Source: Haliscomenobacter hydrossis DSM 1100
GTDB lineage: Bacteria; Bacteroidota; Bacteroidia; Chitinophagales; Saprospiraceae
Direction of reading: 5' to 3'
Assembly: GCF_000212735.1 (NCBI RefSeq)
Contig: NC_015510.1
Location: forward strand, 2,940,315-3,004,314
DNA: 64,000 nt
In this document: piece by piece, positions 1 to 8,206 of the stretch
Position numbering within the stretch: position 1 is the first letter of the stretch
Layout of the letters: each line of letters starts with the position of its first letter
Position numbers and translations under genes: made by a program
The notes under the pieces: model-generated
Told to the model about the DNA's origin: nothing
The model's database searches: none
The model's input: the letters and a program-made list of their open reading frames with translations, nothing else

Positions 1-774
1 CCAACGGTTTTTCGAAAAAAAGCCCCTTGTTTCAGCCGCAGCCTTTAATGGAACCCGATGAAGCTGCATTTTCATCCTTTCCATTTGCCCGTATAAGGCA
101 TTTGCCAGCTCATGGTTGTAACAGGTATATTCGAGTAGGTAGCCCAATCGCTGCAAAACTGCGCTTGGTGTATGCATCAAAAATAGGGGTTCAAAATCCT
201 CAGGCCTCAGTTCTTCTATCAATTCATGGAGGATATTTGCGACCCGGTTGAGTCCACCAACCCGTTTTTCAAATTGCACTAAATCGCTTGCAGTGAGCGC
301 TCGATTGGACACCTTCAGGTACCCGGATTCCGTTTTTTGTAGGGTTAATAACTTTTCCGGAATGTCTTTTATCGAGATATAATTGAGGATCATTCCCTTT
401 TTTTGAGTAGGCCGGAGGGCTGGGAAGTTTGTAACAATAAAAAATTCTTGTGGTTGCTGATGCGCAGCTCCATGATATGCCGCAGCATTTAGCAAGGCAA
501 CATAGTAAGGTCTTTGGAGGTGTTTCATCAATGCATCAATGAACAGTGTAGGCGGAAGGATGCCTTTGGGGGCATACTGCGGAGGGATAATGAGGTAGTA
601 CCCTTTGTGAATAGACAGAATCTTTCCTTTTGCCGTTAATCGGCTGAGCGCCCTCATTATTCCGGTAAAAGTGTAATTTTTTAGTTCTTCCCGTAAGGCA
701 TCAACAGAGAAAGAGTACCTGCCTTTGGCTTGTAAATGTTCAATCCATGTTTGAATTTTTAGGTTATCACTCAT
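1..774 (-). CDS. AbiEi-type antitoxin / transcriptional regulator, partial (C-terminus outside window)
   Basis: Translating leftward from the ATG at 774-772 gives 258 codons without a stop, so the gene leaves the left edge. The first 80 residues look like a winged-helix domain (SVDALREEL, ALSRLTAKGKI, HKGYYLI). They are followed by the block typical of AbiEi-like proteins (PYYVALLNAAAYHGA, then FFIVTNFPALRP). In type IV toxin-antitoxin systems AbiEi is the DNA-binding antitoxin, and it represses its own operon and opposes the AbiEii nucleotidyltransferase toxin. The toxin gene would lie to the left, outside this window. A strong inverted repeat 13 nt upstream of the start fits autoregulation. 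The fold family is fairly clear. Membership of a functional TA pair is inferred. Confidence 0.72.
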   Translation of the reverse strand, partial: MSDNLKIQTWIEHLQAKGRYSFSVDALREELKNYTFTGIMRALSRLTAKGKILSIHKGYYLIIPPQYAPKGILPPTLFIDALMKHLQRPYYVALLNAAAYHGAAHQQPQEFFIVTNFPALRPTQKKGMILNYISIKDIPEKLLTLQKTESGYLKVSNRALTASDLVQFEKRVGGLNRVANILHELIEELRPEDFEPLFLMHTPSAVLQRLGYLLEYTCYNHELANALYGQMERMKMQLHRVPLKAAAETRGFFSKNRW

Positions 775-786
775 TTGAAGTGTGAA

Positions 787-827
787 TTTTTGCGAAATAT
801 ACCAAAATATGGTATGTTTCGCAAAAA
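787..827. promoter_or_regulatory. Inverted-repeat operator upstream of the AbiEi-like gene
   Basis: The arm TTTTTGCGAAA (787-797) is exactly complementary to TTTCGCAAAAA (817-827). A second inner pair, TACC (800-803) and GGTA (811-814), extends the symmetry around an AT-rich centre. The element lies 13 nt before the start codon of the leftward regulator, where a repressor would block its own promoter. AbiEi proteins are known to bind inverted repeats upstream of their operon. Binding here is inferred. It is not followed by an oriented T-tract that would mark a terminator for a known gene. Confidence 0.65.
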
Positions 828-987
828 AAAACGCTAAAAAAGAAAAGCATTAGCCAAAGAGGAATTGAATCGATCAGCAGTTATCGCAAAATTTGCGACA
901 GCTCGAATAGAAGAAAACCCTGAGGTTTTAGGAGAAACGCTCCCCAAATCAGACCTACCCCAAGCGGCAGAGCCTAAGGTTACATGT

Positions 988-1212
988 TTATTCCGTTTCC
1001 TCGCCCCCTTCCTTAGTCGCCCCTTCTCGAATGTACTTGAACACATCCGACTTAAACACATACCATTTCTTCAACCGCTTGAAGCCCTTTAAGCGACCTT
1101 CCCGCAACTCCCGTTCAACGGTATTTACACTGACCTTGAGTAGTTCAGCAGCCGATTCCAACGTCATCAGCTCTTCTGCAATGTAAAAGATAGGTTTCTC
1201 AGACTCACTCAT
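988..1212 (-). CDS. Small helix-turn-helix DNA-binding protein (excisionase/MerR-like HTH_17)
   Basis: This 74-residue protein carries one HTH domain at about residues 15-60: MTLESAAELLKVSVNTVERE, then the wing-like RLKGFKRLKKWYV and SDVFKYI. This is the HTH_17 pattern of excisionases and plasmid or phage small regulators. The C-terminus is short and acidic. It is transcribed in the same direction as the AbiEi-like gene, 213 nt away. Repeated CTTTTTAG motifs lie just upstream of its start and may be its operator. Whether it serves an integrated element or is a stand-alone regulator cannot be decided from this window. Confidence 0.8.
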   Translation of the reverse strand: MSESEKPIFYIAEELMTLESAAELLKVSVNTVERELREGRLKGFKRLKKWYVFKSDVFKYIREGATKEGGEETE

Positions 1213-1255
1213 AAACGAATAGCTGAAAATTAAATTTAATCAAAAGTATTTCATA

Positions 1256-1308
1256 GGTACTTTTTAGATACTATATTGGTATCTTTTTAGTACTTTATTG
1301 GTTTTTAG
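1256..1308. repeat. Three iteron-like GGTA(T)CTTTTTAG direct repeats
   Basis: Copies read GGTACTTTTTAG (1256-1267), GGTATCTTTTTAG (1278-1290) and a degenerate GGTTTTTAG (1300-1308). Between the first two, GATAC and GTATC form a small inverted repeat. The group begins 44 nt upstream of the leftward HTH gene start. It could be a binding array for that protein or simply an AT-rich promoter. The rest of 1213-1499 holds no convincing gene. Confidence 0.4.
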
Positions 1309-1499
1309 GCTATGATTATTCAAAGCTTTTAAACACAACTAATGGTCAAGATATGGAAAATTCAGCAAACCACAATTGCATCGGTAAAAACTGTTTGGTG
1401 CACGCGCATGCTCCACCAGTTTACACCATCTCTTTCACAAAAACCAACATCCCCTCGGAACTTTTCCCCCTCACTAATTGTCCACAAAACACCACACTC

Positions 1500-1833
1500 A
1501 TGACCAAGAAACATCGGCCGCATCCAGGCCCAGGGCAACGGCGTAGAAAAATCGGTTACCTGGAGCCAGGATGAACCCCTTTCGCGGGAGCAGGGCAAAA
1601 CCTTGCTCCATCAGCTCAAGGGGCAGCTCAGCGAGAAGGAACACGCCGAGCGTGCCGAGCAGTTTGAGCAGGCCGAGCGCTACATTGCCGGGGCCAATGG
1701 GATACCCGCTCCGGAGCGCCGCACCTTTCAGAACCGCAAAACCAAAGATGTGCGGGTCGACATTGAGGTGCTGGCGGGTCGGGCATTTATTGCGGTGGCA
1801 TTTTTGGTGGTTTTATACTTTATTTTGAACTAA
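1500..1833 (+). pseudogene. Small protein with C-terminal membrane anchor, apparently frameshifted near its start
   Basis: The downstream frame (about 1510-1833) looks coding: a charged, helical stretch (SREQGKTLLHQLKGQLSEKE), then a hydrophobic end (AFIAVAFLVVLYFILN) that resembles a tail anchor. It has no ATG or GTG start, and the first usable codon is TTG at 1603. A natural start, ATG at 1500 followed by ACC AAG, lies one frame away. Skipping one A in the AAA at 1509-1511 would join the start to NIGRIQAQG. So this is either a one-base disruption, a sequencing error, or a short protein from TTG 1603 (76 residues). I do not recognise the family. Confidence 0.45.
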
Positions 1834-1858
1834 CATTGTGGAAGAAGTTGTGTTAAAG

Positions 1859-1963
1859 CGACAACAAAGGGAGCGCGGATGACGCGGATTGAGCGGATTG
1901 ACACGGATTTGATCAGCGAAAATCCGCCTGATCCGCGTCATCCGCGCTCCCATTGTTGTGTCG
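1859..1963. repeat. GCGGATGACGCGGATT-family palindrome, copy 1
   Basis: The left arm runs CGACAACAAAGGGAGCG and then near-tandem GCGGAT units. The right arm is its reverse complement, ending CCCATTGTTGTGTCG. It fills most of the gap between the small ORF ending at 1833 and the gene at 2002. Further copies lie near 2.4, 3.6, 11.6 and 14.7 kb. The RNA would fold into one long hairpin. No coding potential is supported. Confidence 0.85.
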
Positions 1964-2001
1964 TATTTAGTCTTTCTTCATCCACGTAAAATTGTACAAC
2001 A

Positions 2002-2292
2002 ATGGATCAACATACTTCAAGCTGGATCAATTTTTTGGCCCAAATCGCCCCGGATTACCTCCTCATCCAACAAGCTGCGGATGGCAATCCCCTCTTGCGG
2101 GTACAGGTAGGCGAACAACGCGTGTGCATCATCAAGGAAGCGGAGTCAAGCTTCAGTTTCTGGATCGAACGCTATGAAGGCGCAACTGGCGAAAGCGGCG
2201 ACGAATTGGTGGTAGATACCGGAATGGAGGTGGAGCAGCTGCGGCTGGCCCGCAATGTGGTGGAGGCGTTTTTGAAACGGAGAGGGGTGTAG
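2002..2292 (+). CDS. Hypothetical protein, 96 residues
   Basis: This is a soluble acidic protein with no signal peptide or membrane segment. Alternating short hydrophobic strands (PLLRVQVGEQRVCIIKE, then SFSFWIERYEG) are followed by a C-terminal helix (EQLRLARNVVEAFLKRRG), suggesting a small alpha/beta fold. Start ATG 2002 gives a better-composed protein than an overlapping ORF in another frame that starts at 1992. The gene is flanked on both sides by palindromic repeats and has no operon partner. I do not recognise the family. Confidence 0.65.
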   Translation: MDQHTSSWINFLAQIAPDYLLIQQAADGNPLLRVQVGEQRVCIIKEAESSFSFWIERYEGATGESGDELVVDTGMEVEQLRLARNVVEAFLKRRGV

Positions 2293-2377
2293 GGTCAAGG
2301 CATTACAACTAAATACCAGGCTCAGGTCCCCTATTGTTCAATCAAAAAATGCATCATTCCGCTTTATCCATTCCAAC

Positions 2378-2615
2378 GCGACAATAATGGGAACGCGGAT
2401 GACGCGGATTAGGCGGATTTACGCGGATTTTGCTTTGCCTGCGGCAAAGTTCTTTTGCCACGAAGACACTAAGACAAAAAGCTGGCTGAATCGAAAATGG
2501 TTTCTTCGTGGCTTTGTGCCTTTGTGGCTAATCTTATCCCAATCGCGCCGAAGGCGTGATGAAAATCCGCGTAAATCCGCCTAATCCGCGTCATCCGCGT
2601 TCCCATTATTGTCGC
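2378..2615. repeat. Nested palindrome: GCGGAT-family arms enclosing a second hairpin
   Basis: The outer arms GCGACAATAATGGGAACG (from 2378) and CGTTCCCATTATTGTCGC (to 2615) are complementary and continue through GCGGAT/ATCCGC units. Inside, at about 2455-2530, sits a separate inverted repeat, TTTGCCACGAAGACACTAAG against CTTCGTGGCTTTGTGCC. That inner module resembles the CACAAAGGCCACAAAGG hairpin at 23.8 kb. With the next element it fills the 785-nt gap between the genes at 2292 and 3078. Confidence 0.85.
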
Positions 2616-2993
2616 TCTACGCCGAAGGCGTCCAAGCGCGAAGCGCGTAAAACGTCATGATCATTGTGCTCGTGGTGGTGAATAAGTAACTCATATTACG
2701 CGTTTTTTTACCGCAGCGTAACGGAGTTCACGCGGAGTTTCGCGGAGTTTTTAGCTTTAAGGAGTTTGCCACCTGCGGTGGCTGGAGTTTGTGCTCCAGG
2801 AAGATCTTGCCTAAATCAAGTACAATGCCAGGACTTGATTTAGGGTAAGGAACCAATCTTCAGCAATAGCAATCTCCGTGGCCTCTCCGCACCGCAGGTG
2901 CCCTAAAAAACTCCGCGCAACTCCGCGTGAACTCCGTTACGCTGCGGTAAAAAACGCGTACTGTGCATAACCAAGCAGCGTAGCTGCGCGAAA
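2613..2993. repeat. Long dispersed repeat, copy 1 (about 385 bp)
   Basis: It begins CGCTCTACGCCGAAGGCG and ends GCAGCGTAGCTGCGCGAAA, and is nearly identical over its length to 3671-4057. Internally it is a large palindrome: CCGCAGCGTAACGGAGTTC at the left is matched by GAACTCCGTTACGCTGCGG at the right, with CGCGGAGTT repeats in the arms and smaller hairpins (CCACCTGCGGTGG, CTGGAGTTTGTGCTCCAG, CTAAATCAAG...CTTGATTTAG) inside. No convincing ORF or transposase is present. Confidence 0.9.
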
Positions 2994-3077
2994 ACACCTA
3001 GATGTAGAACTCAGCAGCCCAGCCTTGCCCCCAACCCAATTGCCCAATCCAACGTCTTCCTATAAAAACCGAAGCCA

Positions 3078-3458
3078 ATGAGCAACAGCATGATCCTACT
3101 AATGGCTTTATTCCTCTTCCTAGCTTGTCAAAAGGAAATGGAAAGCTCCACTGAAGGTGTCTTCATCCGTATACAAAACACCAGTAAGTTCAGCTACCAG
3201 GACATCAAAGTCGTCATTGCCGAGGAGAGGCTCTATGAGCCCTTAGCTCCAGGAGCAAGCTCGGCTTATCAGCGCTTTTCAAAAGCTTTTCGTTATGCGT
3301 ATATAGAGTTAAAAATCAACGGCAAACGCTTTGGCTTACAGCCTATTGATTACGTCGGTGAAGAGGAGTTGAAAGATGGAAAATATACGTATCAGTTAAA
3401 CGTCGAAGATACTTCAAGTCTGAATAGGCAAGTGAACCTGACTTTTAAAGAAGACTAA
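3078..3458 (+). CDS. Small lipoprotein, unknown function
   Basis: This 126-residue protein starts with a lipoprotein signal (ILLMALFLFLACQKE). The predicted lipidated cysteine is Cys17, and the following QKEMESS linker is typical of exported Bacteroidota lipoproteins. The mature part is beta-rich (GVFIRIQNTSKFSYQDIKVV, KYTYQLNVED, VNLTF), suggesting a small immunoglobulin-like sandwich. The gene stands alone. It is bracketed by two nearly identical repeat cassettes in direct orientation, so it could be gained, lost or amplified by recombination between them. Start ATG 3078 places the signal peptide correctly. Confidence 0.8.
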   Translation: MSNSMILLMALFLFLACQKEMESSTEGVFIRIQNTSKFSYQDIKVVIAEERLYEPLAPGASSAYQRFSKAFRYAYIELKINGKRFGLQPIDYVGEEELKDGKYTYQLNVEDTSSLNRQVNLTFKED

Positions 3459-3551
3459 TTTGAGTGATTCCTCTATGTGAAGTGATGTGATCAAGGTTGT
3501 ATTTTACCGCAGTGTTGACGTTACATGAGGCTTCGCCTCTTTTTGCTAAAA

Positions 3552-3674
3552 GCGACAACAATGGGAGCGCGGATAACGCGGATTGAGCGGATTGACGCGG
3601 ATTTTAATTTACGCACCAATAAATCCGCGTTAATCCGCTCAATCCGCGTCATCCGTGTTCCCATTAATGCCGCT
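3552..3674. repeat. GCGGAT-family palindrome, copy 3
   Basis: The arm GCGACAACAATGGGAGCG followed by GCGGATAACGCGGATTGAG is complementary to CTCAATCCGCGTCATCC and CGTTCCCATTAATGCCGC. The loop is short (about 20 nt). It directly precedes the second copy of the 385-bp repeat, as the copy at 2378-2615 precedes the first. The composite order, hairpin then long repeat, is therefore itself duplicated. Confidence 0.85.
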
Positions 3675-4057
3675 CTACGCCGAAGGCGTTAAAGCGCTAA
3701 GCGCGTAAAACGTCATGATCATTGTTCTCGTGGTGGTGAATAAGTAACTCATATTACGCGTTTTTTACCGCAGAGTAACGGAGTTCACGCGGAGTTGCGC
3801 GGAGTTTTTTTAGTTTGAAGGAGTTTGCCACCTGCGGTGGCTGGAGTTTGTGCTCCAGGAAAATCTTGCCTAAATCAAGTACAATACCAGGACTTGATTT
3901 AGGGTAAGGAACCAAATATTCAGCAATGACGACCTCCGTGGCCTCTCCGCACCGCAGGTGCCCTAAAAAACTCCGCGCAACTCCGCGTGAACTTCGTTAC
4001 TCTGCGGTAAAAAAACGCGTAATGTTGTGCATAACCAAGCAGCGTAGCTGCGCGAAA
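3671..4057. repeat. Long dispersed repeat, copy 2 (about 385 bp)
   Basis: This is the direct-orientation counterpart of 2613-2993, differing by scattered substitutions and a few single-base indels. It shares the shared blocks AACGTCATGATCATTGT, GTGGTGGTGAATAAGTAAC and AACTCATATTACGCG. With the preceding hairpin it fills the gap between the lipoprotein gene and the permease stop at 4090. No gene is supported inside it. Confidence 0.9.
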
Positions 4058-4089
4058 GCGTTAAACGTAGAACCAATCATCCCCGGGGA

Positions 4090-6549
4090 CTATTCCGTTT
4101 TCAAACTCTTCACCGGGTTCATCAACGCAGCTTTTATCGCCTGATAGCTCACGGTCAATAGTGCAATCGTAATCGCGATGAGACCCGCCAAAACGTACAC
4201 CCACCATTTGATCTCAATGTGGTAAGCGAATTCCAGCAACCATTTGTTCATCGCCCAATAGGCAATTGGAAAGGCGATCGCGATGGCAATGCCGACCAAC
4301 TTTAAAAAGTCCATCGAAAGCAATTTGCTTAGACTTAGTACACTTGCGCCCAATACTTTGCGCACCCCAATTTCCCGGATTCTTTGTTCTGCCGCATAGG
4401 TGGCCAGGCCAAAAAGGCCCAAACAAGCAATCAAAACCGTAGCCAGGGCCATCCAAATCAACATGGTTTCACGGCGGGCATCTTCAGCATAAAAGAGGGC
4501 CAATTGCTGGTCGAGGTAATGGTATTCAAACAATTCGGCAGCATCAATTTTTGCCAAAATAGCCTCCATCGCCTGAATGGTTTGGCTGGCATCGGCGGCT
4601 TCTATTCTCGCCGTAAAATAATCGATGTTGTGGATGGGGTTTTGTTGATAAGCCATCACTAGAGGGGCGATTTTTTCCCGCAAGGTCTGAAAATGAAAAT
4701 CTTTGACAATCCCAATCACCCGCGCCTTAAACGCTTGTCCTCCACGCAGCGGATTAAAACTGAGGCCGTAGGAGGCCGCCGGAATTTCGATCAATTGATC
4801 CGAAGGCTCGGTGATGTTCAGCAGTTTCGCGGCGGTTTCGTTGAGGATGACCGATGCAGAATCGCCGCTGCCACTGAAGTTTTTGCCTTGCAACAAATCC
4901 ACCTCAAAAGTTTTGGTAAAATGTTCGTCCACCCCCAAAAAGAAAGCTTCTTTTTGCTCGTCCAACTGGCCCATTTGCCTGATTTTGACCGCAGGAAGGT
5001 TTTTCCATTCGCCGGGTACCCGCGAAGTGGTCGATACGTTTTTTACTTTGGGTAAGTTTCCGATTTCTGAAACAATGGTTGGTGCAGCCCTGCGGATGGC
5101 ACCGCTGTTGATGTCCACGACCACCAATAATTCCTGGTTGAAACCCAGGTCTTTGTTGTGTACATAACGCACTTGCAAAAACACCACGATGGTGGCGATG
5201 ATCATGAAGACCGAAACCGCAAACTGAAACACCACCAAACCCTTGCGCAGCGAAAAATCGGAACTTTTTTGGGCTTTCAGGCTCTTCAACAACATATTCG
5301 GGCTAAAGCGGGAAAGCATCAAGGCCGGATATGAACCCGCCATCAAACCCGTCAGGATGGCCATCAAAAAAGCGGAAAGCCAAATGCGGTAATCGGTCGA
5401 AAAGCCAAGCGAAAGCTCTTTTTGGGTGAATTCATTAAAAAAGGGCAGGATCAGATTGACCAACAAAACCGACAAAACAAAGGAAATAGAGGTGACCATC
5501 ACCGATTCCACCAACAGTTGTGTGATCAATTGCCCCCTGAATGCCCCCACTGCCTTTTTGATGCCAATTTCTTTACAGCGCGTGGAAGCTTTGGCCGTGG
5601 TGAGGTTCATGTAGTTGATGCAGGCAATGCTCAATACAAAAAGCGCCACCAGGGCAAATATTTTAAGGTACAAGAGTGAGCTGTTGCCCGGCGCAGCCGG
5701 CGTGCCAATGTTAGCACTATCGAGGATGTTTTCGGAATGGAGGTGTACGTCCCGGAGCGCTTGCAGGCTATAAGCAAGACTTATTCCGGGGTCGGGTTTA
5801 AAATTGGCATACACCATTTGGCGCATTTTTTGGGCGACGGACTGTGGGTTGGCATTTTCGCTCAACAGCGCATACACCAAAAATTCATGGGAGCCCCAAT
5901 CAGCATTCAATTCCGCCAGGTATTCGGGGTCAGATAAATAGGTACTTTCCGAATACACCGAGCTAAACGAGAAACTGGAATTCCGAGGATGGTTTTTAAG
6001 AACGGCGGTGATTTTGAAGGGTTGCTCCATACCGTTCCATTTCAGCGTTTTGCCAGCCACTTGCGTACTGCCAAACAATTGCAGGGCCAGATTTTCCACA
6101 ATGACGATGGAATAGGGTTCGACCAGGGCGGTTTTGGGGTTGCCATCCAGCGCTTCAAAATCAAAAATTTCCATCAAGCCATTGTTGGCTACGGTAACTT
6201 CTTCGTTGATTTTTTTTTGATTGGCCAGGTTTTCCAGGTTGTCACGTCCCCCTTGGGTAATGCGGGCGGTATTTTCGACCTCTCCGATGCTTTTTTTCGA
6301 TTCTTCCGCCAGCTTATAGCTTGCTCCAGCTATACTGATGGCTTCATCAGGAGTTTTTCTATGCTTGATGACTCGGTAGATCCGGTCTGAATCGGGATGA
6401 TGCCGATCAAAAGTAAGTTCATCAATGACAAAAAGGCTCAGGGCAAAAAAACAGGTAAGTCCAAACGTCAGTCCAACTATGTTTAACGTTGTGGATAATT
6501 TGTTGCGCAGCAGGTTGCGTAGGGCGATTTTCAGGTAATTGTACAACAT
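4090..6549 (-). CDS. ABC transporter permease, MacB/FtsX family (two-half type)
   Basis: This 819-residue membrane protein starts MLYNYLKIALRNLLRNK and has a first membrane helix at about 20-43. A periplasmic MacB_PCD-like domain runs to about residue 280. The first FtsX core follows (IACINYMNLTTAKASTRCKE, then GIKKAVGAFRGQLI), then a second periplasmic region and a second FtsX core containing the coupling-helix motif EIGVRKVLGAS near the C-terminus. Such permeases work with a LolD/MacB-like ATPase in mechanotransmission or export. No ATPase is adjacent, so it probably shares one encoded elsewhere, perhaps the one at 18.5 kb. A sigma54-like element lies 32 nt upstream. It is a paralogue of the permease at 16.1 kb. 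Confidence 0.93.
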   Translation of the reverse strand: MLYNYLKIALRNLLRNKLSTTLNIVGLTFGLTCFFALSLFVIDELTFDRHHPDSDRIYRVIKHRKTPDEAISIAGASYKLAEESKKSIGEVENTARITQGGRDNLENLANQKKINEEVTVANNGLMEIFDFEALDGNPKTALVEPYSIVIVENLALQLFGSTQVAGKTLKWNGMEQPFKITAVLKNHPRNSSFSFSSVYSESTYLSDPEYLAELNADWGSHEFLVYALLSENANPQSVAQKMRQMVYANFKPDPGISLAYSLQALRDVHLHSENILDSANIGTPAAPGNSSLLYLKIFALVALFVLSIACINYMNLTTAKASTRCKEIGIKKAVGAFRGQLITQLLVESVMVTSISFVLSVLLVNLILPFFNEFTQKELSLGFSTDYRIWLSAFLMAILTGLMAGSYPALMLSRFSPNMLLKSLKAQKSSDFSLRKGLVVFQFAVSVFMIIATIVVFLQVRYVHNKDLGFNQELLVVVDINSGAIRRAAPTIVSEIGNLPKVKNVSTTSRVPGEWKNLPAVKIRQMGQLDEQKEAFFLGVDEHFTKTFEVDLLQGKNFSGSGDSASVILNETAAKLLNITEPSDQLIEIPAASYGLSFNPLRGGQAFKARVIGIVKDFHFQTLREKIAPLVMAYQQNPIHNIDYFTARIEAADASQTIQAMEAILAKIDAAELFEYHYLDQQLALFYAEDARRETMLIWMALATVLIACLGLFGLATYAAEQRIREIGVRKVLGASVLSLSKLLSMDFLKLVGIAIAIAFPIAYWAMNKWLLEFAYHIEIKWWVYVLAGLIAITIALLTVSYQAIKAALMNPVKSLKTE

Positions 6550-6580
6550 TGTGCGTTTCTTGAAGTGTGTTATGCATAAA

Positions 6581-6595
6581 TCAAATGCTGTGCCA
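6581..6595 (-). promoter_or_regulatory. Sigma54-like -24/-12 promoter of the orphan permease
   Basis: On the minus strand the sequence reads TGGCACAGCATTTGA, which fits TGGCAC-N5-TTGC except for the last base. It ends 32 nt before the permease start. A half-site TGTCCG (plus strand CGGACA, 6681-6686) lies about 90 nt upstream, where an enhancer-binding protein would sit. The permease gene at 16089 has a similar element and full palindromes of the same half-site. The pairing supports the call. Sigma54 use is inferred. Confidence 0.5.
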
Positions 6596-6756
6596 AAAAC
6601 ATTAACGCTTTGAGGTACAAAGTCTTGTGAAAAACACTACTCCTCACAATTGTTCAATAACGAGCAAGCGCGACCAAAACCGGACAAACTTGATTTTGCC
6701 GCAATCACCATTCCGGTAAAAACAGTGGGTCAAAGCGTTGATCAATTGGCCGCGCG

Positions 6757-8061
6757 CTACCACCGTACCGCCTGAAACTTCCACCCCGGCTGCACCTTCT
6801 GCATTTCCACCTCATCATTACGCTTCGTCAATCCACAGGCTTTGTAGTTTTCGTGCAATTTGGCCAAAGCCACCCGATCCAATTCCACGCCTAAACCCGG
6901 TTCGGTCGGCACCAAAACGGCACCTTCTTCAAATTTGAGCCTTCCACCCATGATGATTTCATCCGATTGCCAGGGATAATGGGTGTCCAGGGCATAGGGT
7001 ATGTTGGGCAAAGCTGCCCCCAGGTGTACCATCGCCGCCAGCGAAATCCCTAGATGACTGTTGGAATGCATGGACAAACCGCGGCCAAAGGTTTCACAAA
7101 TGCCTACTAAGGTCATGGAGGCGCGCAACCCGCCCCAAAAATGGTGGTCGCTCAAAATGATGTCTTCCGCGCCGAGTTCAATGCTGCGGGGGATTTCGTC
7201 AAAAGAAGTGGTGCACATGTTCGTCGCCAGGGGTGTTTTCAGGGCTTTCCTCACCTTGGCCATATTCTCTTGCCCGCGTACGGGGTCTTCCAGGTATTCC
7301 AGCACGGGCTCCATTTCCAGTCCGTATTGGATGGCCGTTTCTACGGTCCAAAGTGCATTGGGATCGATGCGGATGGGATAATCGGGGCCGAAAGCTTCGC
7401 GCAAAGCAAAAACGGCGTCTACTTCTTGCCGGGGTTCAAAAACGCCCCCTTTTAACTTGATCGATTGAAACCCAAATTCACGGCACATCGCCTGGGCCTG
7501 GGCCACAATTTCTGCGGGGTTTAAGGCGCTTTTTTGTCGGGCCGCATCCCAGCCAGTGGCGGCGGGATCCAGCTGAAACTCCAGTTCTCCACCCGCCCCG
7601 GCGTATTTGTAAAACAGGTAGGCCGAAAAAGGAACCCGATCGCGCATTTTACCGCCCAACAAATCGACGATGGGTTTTCCGGTAACTTTGCCGATGATGT
7701 CCATACAAGCCACCTCTACGGCGCTGAAAATATGCACCAGTTTTCGTTGATCCCAGGGGGCTAGGCCACGGTCGGCCACGGAATCTTTTCCAAAGGCATC
7801 CACCAGGATTTGCCGGATTTGATTCAATTGAAAAACGTCTTTCCCGATCAACAGTTTTTTGGAATCTTCCAAAGCGGCATCGATGTCTTTGGTGCCGGGG
7901 ATTTCACTGATGCCGGAAATGTTGTCTTCGGTGACTATTTCCAATACCGTGCGCAAGGCGTAGGGTGCATGCAATCCGGCCGCGTTCAAGAGCGGCGGGT
8001 CGACGGTTGCGATGGGGGTAATGTGGATTTCTTTGATGCGGGGACCAGGTGTGTATGCCAT
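6757..8061 (-). CDS. gudD: Glucarate dehydratase (enolase superfamily)
   Basis: At 434 residues it has the usual length for D-glucarate dehydratase, which converts D-glucarate (and L-idarate) to 5-keto-4-deoxy-D-glucarate. The active-site pattern is complete: the KxK base pair Lys202/Lys204 in IKLKGG, metal ligands Asp233 (RIDPN), Glu258 (LEDP) and Asn281 (ATNMC), and the Asp305 and His332 (MHSNSH) dyad. It is the last gene of a leftward catabolic cluster with aldolase, permease and reductase. It is separated from the reductase gene by a palindromic repeat. All four steps from uptake to glycerate are encoded by neighbours, which makes the substrate assignment firm. Galactarate is a less likely alternative. 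Confidence 0.93.
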   Translation of the reverse strand: MAYTPGPRIKEIHITPIATVDPPLLNAAGLHAPYALRTVLEIVTEDNISGISEIPGTKDIDAALEDSKKLLIGKDVFQLNQIRQILVDAFGKDSVADRGLAPWDQRKLVHIFSAVEVACMDIIGKVTGKPIVDLLGGKMRDRVPFSAYLFYKYAGAGGELEFQLDPAATGWDAARQKSALNPAEIVAQAQAMCREFGFQSIKLKGGVFEPRQEVDAVFALREAFGPDYPIRIDPNALWTVETAIQYGLEMEPVLEYLEDPVRGQENMAKVRKALKTPLATNMCTTSFDEIPRSIELGAEDIILSDHHFWGGLRASMTLVGICETFGRGLSMHSNSHLGISLAAMVHLGAALPNIPYALDTHYPWQSDEIIMGGRLKFEEGAVLVPTEPGLGVELDRVALAKLHENYKACGLTKRNDEVEMQKVQPGWKFQAVRW

Positions 8062-8075
8062 GTTTTTTTATTTAA

Positions 8076-8201
8076 GGGTTGAGAAAGGGTTGAGGAGGTT
8101 GAGAAAGTTGAGGCTACCGCGAGCGACAGCCCAAAACGACAATGTTTTTCTTTTGTCGCTCGCGGCAGCCTCAACTTCTCAACCTCCTCAACTTTCTCAA
8201 C
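8076..8201. repeat. GGTTGAGAA-family palindrome with GCTACCGCGAGCGAC core, copy 1
   Basis: The arms are tandem GGTTGAGAA-like units (left) and TTCTCAACC-like units (right). Inside them GGCTACCGCGAGCGAC pairs with GTCGCTCGCGGCAGCC. The element fills the whole space between the reductase stop (8207) and the glucarate dehydratase start (8061). It therefore sits inside a probable operon, 5 nt after one gene and 14 nt before the next. It may stabilise or attenuate the transcript. Confidence 0.9.
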
Positions 8202-8206
8202 TTTTT

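Noticed and set aside
1353-1574. 73-codon rightward ORF preceding the frameshift candidate
   Set aside because: The peptide has poor composition for most of its length; only its last ATG (1500) is used in the frameshift hypothesis.
2387-2584. 65-codon ORF within the GCGGAT palindrome
   Set aside because: It reads through a palindromic repeat; similar ORFs can be drawn from each copy of the family, so it is a repeat artefact.
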